Shown here in pieces: positions 50,876 to 59,653 of a stretch of 64,000 nucleotides of DNA. The stretch covers positions 451,089-515,088 of the forward strand of contig RPFO01000643.1 of NCBI GenBank assembly GCA_009746045.1, in the 5' to 3' direction. A program made the position numbers and the translations under genes. Within the stretch, counting starts at the first letter, position 1; every line of letters starts with the position of its first letter. The stretch is from Mesostigma viride. Its lineage: Eukaryota; Streptophyta; Mesostigmatophyceae; Mesostigmatales; Mesostigmataceae. The notes below the pieces were generated by a model. That model made no database searches. It was not told where the DNA came from and was given only the letters and a program-made list of their open reading frames with translations.

Positions 50876-51960
50876 GGTAGGCCTTAAACCCTAAACCCCT
50901 ACACTCCTAAACCATGTTTACCCTTATATGTTGGGTGTGTTGGGTGAATGTTGGGTATGTGTGTTGGGGCGTGTGTGTTGTGTGTGTGTTGGGTGCATTC
51001 ATAAAGGTGTGGGGGGTGTAGGGTGTGTGCAAAGTGTCTTGTGTGTTGATGTTGGGTGTGGGGGGGGGGAGGTACATGTGTGTTGTGTGTGTGTCTTAGT
51101 AGGTGTGTTGTGTGTGTGACTTAGGTGTGTGTGTTGTTTGTGTTGGATATGTGTTGTGTGTGTGTGTGTTGTGTGTGTAGGGTGTCTTGTGTGTTGGTGT
51201 CTTGTTTTTAGTAGGTGTTGGGTGTGTGTATGTCGGGTGCAAACATAGTGTGTGTGTGTGTGTGTTCGGTATGTGTGTTGGGTGTCTTTTGTGTGTGTTG
51301 TGTGTGTTGGGGCGTGTGTGTGTGCTCTGTGTATGTATGTTGTGTGTGTGTGTGTGTGTGTGTGTGTGGGGCGTGTGCCTGTGTGTGTTGTGTGCATGTT
51401 AATTGTCATGTATTGGTGTTGAGTGTGGGGGGGGGATGGACGTGTGTGTTGTGTGTGACTTAGGTGTGTTATGTGTGTGTTGTGTGTGACTTAAGTGTCT
51501 TTTGTGTGTGTTGTGTGTGTTGGATGTGTGGTGTGGGTGTGGGTGTGGGTGTGTGGGTGTGGGGGGGGGTGCCAAGTGTCTTGTGTGTTGGTATTGGGTG
51601 TGTGTGTGGGGGGTGTACGTGTGTGTTGTGTGTGACTTAGGTGTGTTTTGTGTGTGTTGTGTGTGATTGACCTAGGTGTGTGTTGCGTGTGTGTATGTGT
51701 TGTGTGGTGTGTTGTTTGCATGTTAATTGTCATGTGTTGGTGTTGTGGGGGGGGGGGGATGTACGTGTACGTGTGTTGTGTGTTGGTGTCTTATTTTTAG
51801 GTGTTGGTGTGTGTGTCGTGGGTGCAAACATTGTGTGTGTGTGTGTTAAGTGTGTGTTGGGTGTCTTGTGTGTTGGTGTCTTATTTTTAGGTGTTGGGTG
51901 TTTGTGTCGTGGGTGCAAACATTGTGTGTGTGTGTGTGTGTGTGTGTTGGGTGTGTGCTA
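50876..51960. repeat. Telomere-like stretch followed by GT-rich satellite
   Basis: At 50883-50900 the + strand reads CCTTAAACCCTAAACCCC, two units of the plant-type telomere repeat. From 50930 to 51960 the sequence is degenerate GT-rich DNA (GTGTGTTG, GGTGTCTTGTGTGTTGGTGT) with loosely repeated modules of 60-150 bp. No coding potential. It separates the transposase-like gene from the virus-like block. Confidence 0.8.
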
Positions 51961-52095
51961 CGCTCCGCGAGGGTGACCCCATGTTTCCGCGTTTTTTGTT
52001 TCGGGCCACGGGAATCGGCTAAGTCCCGTGGCCCTGCACAGTGTGTGGGACATGCACAAAGTTTTTTCATTAAAAAATAAATAATGTAAAGGACT

Positions 52096-52431
52096 TCATC
52101 CAGATTCGTAGGTGGGGGGCTCGTGCGAGCTAAACGGCCCAGCGGGGTCATACCAGGGCTGGGACTTGAACTGCGTGGGGGGGTAAGGCCTATACTTCTT
52201 CGCCCCACTCCTATTTCTGCGCACGGCCCCACCCGAAAACTGCTTGGGAGGAAGGTACTCTGCCCTATCATGGGGAACAACATAGTAAGGATCATAGTCA
52301 GGCGCCTCGAAGGCCCTCGCAGCGTGCCTCTTCTTCTTGGACGCGGCGGCGTGAGAGGCGCAGGTCTTGAGACCAGTCCTCGCTTTGTTCTTGCAGCTGG
52401 TGCCGGCCTTGGTCTTCCTGGAGCACTTCAT
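52096..52431 (-). CDS. Small protein with Cys-Cys-Cys-His head, 111 aa
   Basis: MKCSRKTKAGTSCKNKARTG continues to LKTCASH: C-x3-T-x5-C-x(9-10)-C-x2-H, a predicted zinc-binding module. The rest is Tyr/Pro-rich and probably disordered (APDYDPYYVVPHDRAEYLPP). The same head starts the genes at 61123, 62984 and 63622. Heads of this kind occur in proteins of large DNA viruses of algae (family knowledge, not tested here). The basic region after the head could contact nucleic acid. First gene of the virus-like block. Confidence 0.68.
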   Translation of the reverse strand: MKCSRKTKAGTSCKNKARTGLKTCASHAAASKKKRHAARAFEAPDYDPYYVVPHDRAEYLPPKQFSGGAVRRNRSGAKKYRPYPPTQFKSQPWYDPAGPFSSHEPPTYESG

Positions 52432-52473
52432 GACATAGAGTCTACTGCCATTAAAAAAGCGCCGAGTGCGGGT

Positions 52474-52683
52474 TCAGAAGATGGGCGAGTCGGCGTCCGA
52501 CAGGGGCGCGTTGAAGCCGGAGAGCTGGTCGCAGGGGGTGCTCTCGTTGTAGTACTTGAGGGAGTTGTACATGTTGAAGCCGTCGAACTTGAGCAGGGCC
52601 TTCTCCTTGGCGTTCCTGGCGCAGTGGTGGCAGGCCACGCCCATGGCCTTGAGCTGGGGGATGTACGTGAAGTAGCAGGACAT
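52474..52683 (-). CDS. Hypothetical 69-aa protein
   Basis: The only ATG at the right place is 52683 (MSCYFTYIPQLKAMGVACHH). It carries CHHCARNAKEK, one half of a zinc ribbon, and an aromatic middle (FDGFNMYNSLKYYNEST). Twenty-odd bases upstream of its start are the inverted match of a segment at 53430-53453, near the 3' end of the next gene. Unknown function. Confidence 0.5.
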   Translation of the reverse strand: MSCYFTYIPQLKAMGVACHHCARNAKEKALLKFDGFNMYNSLKYYNESTPCDQLSGFNAPLSDADSPIF

Positions 52684-53342
52684 CAAGTTTCGTTTAAGTG
52701 GCCAGCCGGAGCGGCTGCTTAGGTTTTAGCGGGCAAGTGTTCGAAGCGCGTCATTGGTGAATTACTAGGGAACTTGGGTTTCCCCGCGAAACTCCAACCG
52801 CACGTTCAGATTTCCAAATCTCAAGTAAAGTTCGGCGCAACTTTCTGAACGGGGGCAGTTGACGAGCAGCATTCCTCCGGACGAATGAATTGCGTTCCAT
52901 ACTTGCGCAAAATTTTGAAAGGTAGCTTGCGTGCAGCCCTACTAAAATTTGCGCGCACGTTCAGATTTCCAAATCTCAAGTAAATTTCGGCGGAACATTC
53001 TGAACGGGGATAGTTGGCGGGCAGCGTTCCTCCAGACGAATGAAATGCGTTCCATACTAGCGCAAAATTTTGAAAGGTAGCTTGCGTGCAGCCCTACTAA
53101 AATTTGCGCGAAGTGTGGGACTGAAAATTCGTAACGGAAACTTTTTGGTAGTTGCCGTCACATCCTCTTGTGCAAACGTGTGGGAGTGAAAATTCGTAAC
53201 GGAAACATTTTGGTAGTTGCCGTCACTTCATTTTGCGCGAGTGTTGGGCTGAAAATTCGTAACGGAAACTTTTTGGTAGTTGGCGTCACTTCCTTTGGTT
53301 CGACTGAAAATTCGCTGAAATTCGCTGAATTCGTACCGTAGC
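52684..53342. repeat. Gene-free spacer with two sets of direct repeats
   Basis: A unit of about 153 bp starting GCACGTTCAGATTTCCAAAT occurs at 52800 and 52953. A 62-67 bp unit with GAAAATTCGTAACGGAAACT and TTTTGGTAGTTGCCGTCAC occurs near 53124, 53192 and 53250, with a partial fourth. No coding potential; possibly a viral regulatory or replication region. Confidence 0.75.
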
Positions 53343-54329
53343 CTAATTTTTAGTACCTCGAAGTGACGGGGCACCTAAAAATTTGCCCACAAGTACACTT
53401 GGCAGCGCGCTCACTGGGAAAAATTGTACAGCCGCTCCGGCGGGCCACTTGAACGAATTGTAATGCATCTCGTGGTGGTGGAAGGTCCTGAAGCAGCTCT
53501 GGCAGCCCTTGGGCGGCCACTGGCTGTAGAAGGAGGTGTTGAAGTAGGGGGCGATGGAGGCGCAGATCTTGGACAGCTCCGGGTCTCGCTCGAACCGCTT
53601 GGCGACCTCCTCCCCCTTGGCGGCGAGCTGCTCCCGAGTCCAGTAGGCCCCCAGCGTCTCGAACTCGGACGCCCGGCGGACGAGGTAGACGATCTCCCTG
53701 TTGGCGCAGGGCTCGCAGTAGATGCCGGGCTTGGTGCCGATGCTCTCGTCCTCCTTGACGCGGTACGCCACCTTCTCGGGCACGTGCTCGCACATGCAGC
53801 AGGCGTACTGCAGCTGGTCCGCCCGCTTGGAGACGAAGGGGGGGCCGTTCTCGCGGCGGGGCTCGACCCTCGTCCACTGGTCCATGAAGCGGGCCAAGTA
53901 GTCCCGGTCGGTGTAGGCGAAGGGGGCGACGACCTCCACCATGCACTGCTCGCACCAGCAGTCGTCGAGGCCGTTCCTGCTGAGGGCGTCGTTGTGGCGG
54001 AGGTAGAAGCCGCGGGGACTCCTCTTCCCGCACTTGTCGCAGGGGTAGTTGGCCAGCTCGGCGTGGAGGATGTCGAACGGCGCCGTGTCCTGGTACTTTG
54101 GCAGGATGTCGGCGTCGGGGTACTTGCACTCCCCGTCGTTTTCAAGGAGCTCGGCGGACTCTGAATCAGAGACAACGGGGGGAGGAACAGCAGGCAAAGG
54201 TTTGTCGCAGCAGCGACGTTTGCAGTTCTTCACGGGGGCCCTCACTTTGGGGAGGGGCTTGCACGACTTCGCGTCAGAGCGAGAGGCCCTTCGGCGCATG
54301 GAGGCCATGGAGCGGGTGGTGATGGCCAT
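53343..54329 (-). CDS. Multi-zinc-ribbon protein, 328 aa, virus-like
   Basis: I chose ATG 54329 (MAITTRSMASMRRRASRSDA) because codons upstream are Pro/Arg-rich and overlap promoter-like repeats. After a basic, disordered N-terminus come CxxC motifs CDKCGKR, CWCEQC, CCMCEHV, CEPCANR and CQSCFRTFHHHEMH, about five zinc ligand pairs. No enzyme motif. Such zinc-ribbon-only proteins are frequent in large DNA viruses, often as transcription factors, but that role is inferred. A CTTAAAGG element lies about 70 bp upstream on the minus strand. Confidence 0.65.
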   Translation of the reverse strand: MAITTRSMASMRRRASRSDAKSCKPLPKVRAPVKNCKRRCCDKPLPAVPPPVVSDSESAELLENDGECKYPDADILPKYQDTAPFDILHAELANYPCDKCGKRSPRGFYLRHNDALSRNGLDDCWCEQCMVEVVAPFAYTDRDYLARFMDQWTRVEPRRENGPPFVSKRADQLQYACCMCEHVPEKVAYRVKEDESIGTKPGIYCEPCANREIVYLVRRASEFETLGAYWTREQLAAKGEEVAKRFERDPELSKICASIAPYFNTSFYSQWPPKGCQSCFRTFHHHEMHYNSFKWPAGAAVQFFPVSALPSVLVGKFLGAPSLRGTKN

Positions 54330-54459
54330 GGCTATGGAGGCTTGCTTGGTAGAGAGCTTGTGAGCTGGGTTGGGAAGCGGGATGAGAAGTCCCGGCGGTG
54401 GGGAGGCCTTTAAGGTTTCCCGGAATTGCGGCGGACGCACGGGATTGGCCGGAGTACGT

Positions 54460-54670
54460 GGCCTTATCCGTGCTGACTCACGGGCGCGGCCCTGGCGCGG
54501 CGCTTTCGAGTGCCAGGTCACGGGACGCGGCCTTCCCAAAATACCGTCGGGTCGGCGCGGCGCGGCGCGGCGCTTTCGGGTGCCAGGTCACGGGACGCGG
54601 CCTTCCCAAAATACCGTCGGGTCGGCGCGGCGCGGCGCGGCGCTTTCGGGTGCCAGGTCACGGGACGCGG
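54460..54670. promoter_or_regulatory. GC-rich promoter-type repeats upstream of the zinc-ribbon gene
   Basis: Two and a half copies of a 75-bp repeat (GGTGCCAGGTCACGGGACGC, CCTTCCCAAAATACCGTCGG). Next to them, at about 54469-54484, is CGTGCTGACTCACGGG, the complement of CCCGTGAGTCAGCACG, which recurs near 59293, 59348 and 59430 before other genes of the block. Confidence 0.5.
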
Positions 54671-54720
54671 ACCCGGCAGGGAACGGGCGCGGCGCTTCTA
54701 GAAGTTTCGCGTGGCGCGGC

Positions 54721-55536
54721 AGTTACGTTAAACAGTGCCGGAACCTTTTTGCCGCCTGAGGCAAATCGGGCCGGAACACTATTTTGCCCGGAATAACCAC
54801 TTCCGAGCACCCAAGTTAATTCGGCCGAATTAACTTGGGTGCTCGGAAGTGGTTATTCCGGGCAAAATAGTGTTCCGGCCCGATTTGCCTCAGGCGGCAA
54901 AAAGGTTCCGGCACTGTTTAACGTAACTAAAACCTGGCCTCGTGGAGGGGGGACGAAGAGCCCGAGACATCCGCCTAGGCCGCTGAGCACGCACCACTAA
55001 ATGCGCCGGAGCTGCCTCAGTGAGGATTCGAACCCCTGACCTCCAAGGTGCACAGGTTTTAGTTACGTTAAATAGTGCCGGAACCTTTTTGCCGCCTGAG
55101 GCAAATCGGGCCGGAACACTATTTTGCCCGGAATAACCACTTCCGAGCACCCAAGTTAATTCGGCCGAATTAACTTGGGTGCTGTTTAACGTAACTAAAA
55201 CCTGTGCACCTTGGAGGTCAGGGGTTCGAATCCTCACTGAGGCAGCTCCGGCGCATTTAGTGGTGCGTGCTCAGCGGCCTAGGCGGATGTCTCGGGCTCT
55301 TCGTCCCCCCTCCACGAGGCCAGGTTTTAGTTACGTTAAATAGTGCCGGAACCTTTTTGCCGCCTGAGGCAAATCGGGCCGGAACACTATTTTGCCCGGA
55401 ATAACCACTTCCGAGCACCCAAGTTAATTCGGCCGAATTAACTTGGGTGCTCGGAAGTGGTTATTCCGGGCAAAATAGTGTTCCGGCCCGATTTGCCTCA
55501 GGCGGCAAAAAGGTTCCGGCACTATTTAACGTAACT
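54721..55536. mobile_element. Nested 816-bp foldback element
   Basis: Three copies of a 208-bp palindrome (54721-54928, 55061-55196 with 72 bp lost from one arm, and 55329-55536), each centred on TTAATTCGGCCGAATTAA with ends AGTTACGTTAAA. Between them are two inverted copies of a 132-bp segment (54929-55060 and 55197-55328) that begins AAAACCTG, ends CAGGTTTT and contains GGTCAGGGGTTCGAATCC, a tRNA 3'-half-like sequence. The first and third palindromes are complete and nearly perfect. GCGGC on both flanks (54716-54720 and 55537-55541) may be a 5-bp target duplication. Confidence 0.88.
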
Positions 55537-55628
55537 GCGGCCCGGCAGGCACAGGATATAGTCGCGCGAAGGGGGGCGGCGGTGCATCTCACCTTATCCG
55601 TTGCCGCTAGTCAGCCATAGCCAGAATC

Positions 55629-56384
55629 ATGTCTAGCTCGCCCGACATCCTCACGGAGCACCCGCTTGAGGAGTGGCCCATCGAGGACCTGATGGGCACT
55701 CGGCTGCTGACCGTGGCTCTGATGGAGCCGGACGCGCAGGAACGCGAGAAGATTTTGGACGCCTGCGCGGCGTTCGTGAGCCGGGGGGATTTCTTCTCGG
55801 TGGTGGAGGCCCTCAGGATGAAAGAGTACGCCAACCTGCTCAGGGGCGAGTACGGTTTCAACCGCATGGGGCAGGCGGGCGCCGTGTTCAAGTTCAACGC
55901 CCCCATGGTGGTCATGATGGGGTGCGTGCAGATCCAGAAGTGGGACGCCATGGTGATGTGGGACGCGTACAAGGACGCCCTGTTTCGGTGCCCTCTGAGC
56001 AACCTGATCGACGTGGAGTCGGGCCGCTGCGGGACGTGCAAGAAGCTGCCCCCGCCGGGGAAGAAGCACATGAAGTGCGGGCGCTGCCTGACGACCCGCT
56101 ATTGCGGGCGGCTGTGCCTGCTGGAGGCGTACGACAAGCACAAGCGCTCCTGCCGCGTGGCCGCCCGCGCCATGAAGAAGGGGCTGCAGGAGCACTTGGA
56201 CGACGCGAACGCGGTGATCGCGGCGTGCTCCCTGCGGCTGGGGATGGACCTGCGCATGCGCGACAAGGACGGCAAGCTGCTGGCGCCCGCCCCCGACGAG
56301 GAGGAGGAGGACGCTGACGTGGCGGGCCTGCTGGCGGAGTTCGGCGTGACGGCGGACGACTTCTCCAACGTCATCGTCGTCTGA
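55629..56384 (+). CDS. MYND-finger protein, 251 aa, virus-like block
   Basis: Starts at ATG 55629 (MSSSPDILTEHPLEEWPIED). A helical N-terminal half is followed by the zinc finger CGTCKKLPPPGKKHMKCGRC and YCGRLCLLEAYDKHKRSC at about residues 137-175, a MYND pattern. The C-terminus is acidic (DEEEEDADVAG). It differs from the MYND proteins of the 28-35 kb cluster in the N-terminal domain. MYND proteins are common in algal giant viruses and in eukaryotes; the partner is unknown. The TATA-like GATATAG at 55554 lies 75 bp upstream, and CCTTATCCGT at 55593 is shared with the promoter region near 54463. Confidence 0.75.
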   Translation: MSSSPDILTEHPLEEWPIEDLMGTRLLTVALMEPDAQEREKILDACAAFVSRGDFFSVVEALRMKEYANLLRGEYGFNRMGQAGAVFKFNAPMVVMMGCVQIQKWDAMVMWDAYKDALFRCPLSNLIDVESGRCGTCKKLPPPGKKHMKCGRCLTTRYCGRLCLLEAYDKHKRSCRVAARAMKKGLQEHLDDANAVIAACSLRLGMDLRMRDKDGKLLAPAPDEEEEDADVAGLLAEFGVTADDFSNVIVV

Positions 56385-56439
56385 GTTCCTATTGGTCGGT
56401 ACTTCCAGTAGGTTCTGGAAGGCCGCGTCCTTTGGCGGG

Positions 56440-56450
56440 CATAAAAGGGG
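56440..56450 (+). promoter_or_regulatory. TATA box of the HNH gene
   Basis: GGGCATAAAAGGGGGAGGG, with the TATA-like core about 35 bp before ATG 56477, leaving a very short 5' leader typical of compact viral genes. Confidence 0.5.
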
Positions 56451-56476
56451 GAGGGGGACAGAGAGAGAGAGACGCC

Positions 56477-57204
56477 ATGGTTTCCTCGAGGAGGAGTAAC
56501 CCAGAGTGGGGGAGTTCATGGGCTCGAACAGCGAAGTACGTGTGCGACCACGAGGCCAAGCACGCGTGCAAACTTTGCGGCATCGGCCAGTGCGAGTATA
56601 TACGTAACGACGCGTGCCCCCACGGATTCGCCAAACCGTGCCCCGAATGCGCTCTGTGGCGATGCAGGAAACACACCGCATCGCAGAGGAAGGTCGCAAA
56701 ACCTTGTTCCGAGTGCATCCTCGAGGGGTGCGAGCTACACCCCCAAATTCACAGAGACGAGTGCATCGTGTGCAATCCGGAGACGGTCGTCTTCGAGCAC
56801 CTGTTCCTGTGCGCCACGAAACGACTGGGCGTTTTCAGCAAGGACGAGGTGCGAGAGGCTCTGGGGATCGACATGCCGGGCTTGATCCGCCACTTGGAGG
56901 ACCGGTTCGAGGGGGGATGGCGTGGGAAACCTACGGCAAGGAGTGGTACATCGATCACATGTACACCGAGCGGGGCCCTTCGCAGTCGCTGGAGGAGACT
57001 CTGAAGAAACTGCACCACAGGAACGTCTACCCCACTTGGAGGCGCACGAGAGCGCCGCGGTCAGAAGAGGAGATCCTAAAACGCAAGAGGCGGCCGCGCA
57101 AGTTCGTGGAAGAGCGCCAAGTCCTCGAGAAGCCGCGGCGTAAACGGGCGCGTGTGGCGTTCCCCGTGCCTGCTAGTGGCCCCGCTACCATGGCCATAGG
57201 ATAG
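56477..57204 (+). CDS. HNH-type endonuclease with zinc-ribbon repeats, one frameshift
   Basis: From ATG 56477 (MVSSRRSNPEWGSSWARTAK) there are repeated Cys/His motifs (CKLCGIGQC, CPECALWRCRKH, CSECILEGCELH, CIVCNP). The nuclease part begins LGIDMPGLIRHLEDRF and, after one missing G in the run 56911-56916, continues in the next frame as MAWETYGKEWYIDHMY. The block YGxxWxIDH is the hallmark of a viral HNH endonuclease family that also carries such Cys/His repeats and ends in NLQPLW-like sequence; here NVYPTWRR. The C-terminus is very basic. These enzymes act as homing-type or DNA-processing nucleases. A TATA box (CATAAAAGG) lies about 35 bp upstream of the start. Confidence 0.7.
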
Positions 57205-57214
57205 GAGCATTTAA

Positions 57215-58250
57215 TGAAGCGTTTTGATTGGCTGTTATCTTGGTACTTGTAGTATCGACCAGTAGAGATAGCATCACCACTTTCAGCATTTCACACGGGA
57301 ATGGTGATGGTGACGCTGGAGGGGCTGTGTTTTTGGGGTCGGAATTAGTGGGACCCCTTTCTTATCATGGCTGGTGTACATATTATTTTAATACCAATCC
57401 CATTTTCAAGGACACGTGTCATGCATTGATTGATCTATAAACGGAGCGTTCTGATTGGACGACAGTAGATGTACTTGTAGTATCTACCAGTAGAGATAGC
57501 ATCACCACTTTCAGCATTTCACACGGGAATGGTGATGGTGACGCTGGAGGGGCTGTGTTTTTGGGGTCGGAATTAGTGGGACCCCTTTCTTATTATGGCT
57601 GGTGCACATCTTATTTTTATACCGGTGTCATGCCTTGATAATTATACTCTATCGCTGACCATAAAATTTTGACATATGCCAGAATTAATATTGTATCGCT
57701 GACCATAAAATTTTGACATATGCCAGAATTAATATTGTATCGCTGACCATAAAATTTTGACATATGCCAGAATTAATATTGTATCGCTGACCATAAAATT
57801 TTGAATGCAACGGTCATATAAATTATAGTCTATCGCTGACCATAAAATAAGATGCACACCAGCCATGATAAGAAAGGGGTCCCACTAATTCCGACCCCAA
57901 AAACACAGCCCCTCCAGCGTCACCATCACCATTCCCGTGTAAAATGCTGAAAGTGGTGATGCTATCCCTACTGGTAGATACTACAAGTATGTTGACTAGC
58001 TTCCAATCAGAATGCTCCGTTTATAGATCAATCAATGCATGACACGTGTCCTTGTAAAAGTGGAATTGGTATAAAATAAGATGCACACCAGCCATGATAA
58101 GAAAGGGGTCCCACTAATTCTGACCCCAAAAACACAGCCCCTCCAGCGTCACCATCACCATTCCCGTGTGAAATGCTGAAAGTGGTGATGCTATCCCTAC
58201 TGGTCGATACTCCAAGTACAGCGACTAGCGCCCAATCGGATCGCGCGGAT
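57215..58250. mobile_element. 1-kb inverted-repeat element with tandem core
   Basis: Two direct copies of a roughly 200-bp unit on the left (from about 57215 and 57440; TAGAGATAGCATCACCACTT, GGGGTCGGAATTAGTGGGAC) are mirrored by two inverted copies on the right (about 57845-58030 and 58075-58240). The centre (57640-57845) is four copies of a 44-bp unit with TATCGCTGACCATAAAATTT. Units begin near AAACGGAGCGTTCTGATTGG. No coding capacity; it reads as a non-autonomous foldback element. Confidence 0.8.
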
Positions 58251-58385
58251 TTGTTTGGGATACAGGTACTACACGGTCGGATACGCGGGGCCGCGGAACT
58301 ACCTAGTGCAATTGAGTTGGGGCCAATCAAGACGCTTTATTACAAGTTCAATATGTACAATCCTGTACAATAGGTACAAGCCTGT

Positions 58386-59177
58386 TCAGTTCAGCAGGCC
58401 GAAGGGGAGGAACCAGCGCTCCTTCTCCACCTTCGCCAGCCCGGCGATGTCCTCCAGCGTCATGGCGCCGATGCGGTAGTCGCAGAACAGGTCCTCGGAC
58501 ACGCGCTCCAGGTCCAGCGCCATGTCCTCCGACAGCACGGAGCCCATCATGGGCACGCCGTCCTCGGAGGGGGAGGGCGGGGCGAAGCGGAAGTAGGAGA
58601 AGTCGTCGTCCTCCTTGGTCAAATCGATCACCTCGCGGTTCTCGCGGTCGCTGCGGGCCGCGCGGGACTCCTCCAGCCGCTCCTTGGCGGCGCCCTCGGA
58701 GCCCACCAGCAGCTCGTCGTCGCCCACCCTCGACTCGCAGCGGCGGAGGACGGGGGACAGGCGCCGCCGGCTGCCCCACGCCAGGCGGGAGCTCTCCTTG
58801 GTGCGGGCGCCCATGCCGTCGTGCGAGGGGAGGGCACGACGCTTCAGGTGGGGGTTCTTGCCCTTGATGCGCAGGCAGCGGTTGAACGGGGCGGGCAGGA
58901 AGGGGGGGAACACCGTCGCGGGCGTCTTGGGCGTGGACGAGGGCTCGGAGTCGGACGAGGACGAGCTGTAGCTGTACGAGGGGCCCTCTTCCTCGTCGTC
59001 GTCGCTCTCCATGAGGTCCTTCTCGCGCGCCCTGCGAGCGCGGGCCTGCTTGTTCTGCAGCTCGCGGCAGGCGAGGCAGGTCAGCGTGAGGCCGGAGGAC
59101 TTGCGGTGGGAGAGGAAGTGGGCCTCGGGGAAGCGGCCCGGGCACTTGTTGCAGCGGCGCAGGAGGGAGGAAGCCAT
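58386..59177 (-). CDS. Zinc-binding acidic protein with SUMO-interacting motif, 263 aa
   Basis: Starts at ATG 59177 (MASSLLRRCNKCPGRFPEAH); there is no earlier in-frame ATG. The head C-x2-C...LTCLAC is a zinc module, followed by a basic helix (RARRAREKD), an acidic Asp/Glu run, a Ser-rich stretch (SYSSSSSDSE) and further disordered sequence. EVIDLTKEDDD is a textbook SUMO-interacting motif (hydrophobic V-I-D-L core with acidic flank). A TATAAA on the minus strand at 59246-59252 lies about 70 bp upstream. Likely a nuclear regulatory protein of the virus-like block; the exact role is unknown. Confidence 0.68.
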   Translation of the reverse strand: MASSLLRRCNKCPGRFPEAHFLSHRKSSGLTLTCLACRELQNKQARARRAREKDLMESDDDEEEGPSYSYSSSSSDSEPSSTPKTPATVFPPFLPAPFNRCLRIKGKNPHLKRRALPSHDGMGARTKESSRLAWGSRRRLSPVLRRCESRVGDDELLVGSEGAAKERLEESRAARSDRENREVIDLTKEDDDFSYFRFAPPSPSEDGVPMMGSVLSEDMALDLERVSEDLFCDYRIGAMTLEDIAGLAKVEKERWFLPFGLLN

Positions 59178-59284
59178 GGCTTTGGTATCTACCAAATAGC
59201 TGATTGCTGGGAGAGGGGAGCGAGATGCGGAGGGGATGGCCGAGGAGCCGCTTTATACCCTCCGTCGGACGCCTGCTGACGAGG

Positions 59285-59445
59285 ACGCCCCTTCGAATCC
59301 CGCGAGTCAGCACGCGGCCCACGCCGCGCCGGGCCGCGCCCCTTCGGGTCCCGTGAGCCAGCACGCGGCCTTCGCCGCGCCGGATATTTTTGGAGCGCCG
59401 CGCCCTACCGGGTCGCGCCAGTCCGCGGCCCGTGCGTCAGCACGC
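59285..59445. promoter_or_regulatory. Repeated 16-bp motif in a divergent promoter region
   Basis: Three copies of CCCGTGAGTCAGCACG with one change each (near 59293, 59348 and 59430) lie between the divergent genes starting at 59177 and 59654. A TACAAAAG at 59480 could serve the right-hand gene. The same motif occurs at about 54469-54484. Confidence 0.5.
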
Positions 59446-59653
59446 GCCCGTAACGGCCGCCGCGTGGGAACGGGGCGAGGGTACAAAAGCGGTCCTCGGA
59501 CCGAATTCGGGGCAAACCGCACAGCCCTCCGCTCTCTCTCACCAGCAACGCCCTACCTAACCCGAAACCCAAGGCCCCGAGCGTACCACAACAAGTGAGT
59601 GTCCGCGCCAAGTTCGCCTTCGGTGCCTTGCACGCCCTGTCCCCCCGCCCGCC

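Noticed and set aside
50928..51976. Val/Cys/Gly-rich frames in the GT-rich region
   Set aside because: Translation of degenerate GT repeats; no domain and equal openness on the opposite strand (Thr/His repeats).
53424..54164. Plus-strand frame of 246 residues over the zinc-ribbon gene
   Set aside because: Antisense shadow in GC-rich coding DNA: Val/Leu/Gly-rich composition without domain, while the minus-strand frame has five CxxC pairs.
54929..55328. tRNA gene (normal, or permuted as known in some green algae)
   Set aside because: GGTCAGGGGTTCGAATCC followed by CACTGAGGC looks like a tRNA 3' half, but the T-stem has a mismatch, and neither an upstream nor a downstream 5' half with a GCCTCAG acceptor strand and A-box fits within the 132-bp unit.
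59236..59598. 120-residue Ala/Pro/Arg-rich frame
   Set aside because: Made of repeats of the shared promoter motif region between two divergent genes; composition follows the DNA repeat.
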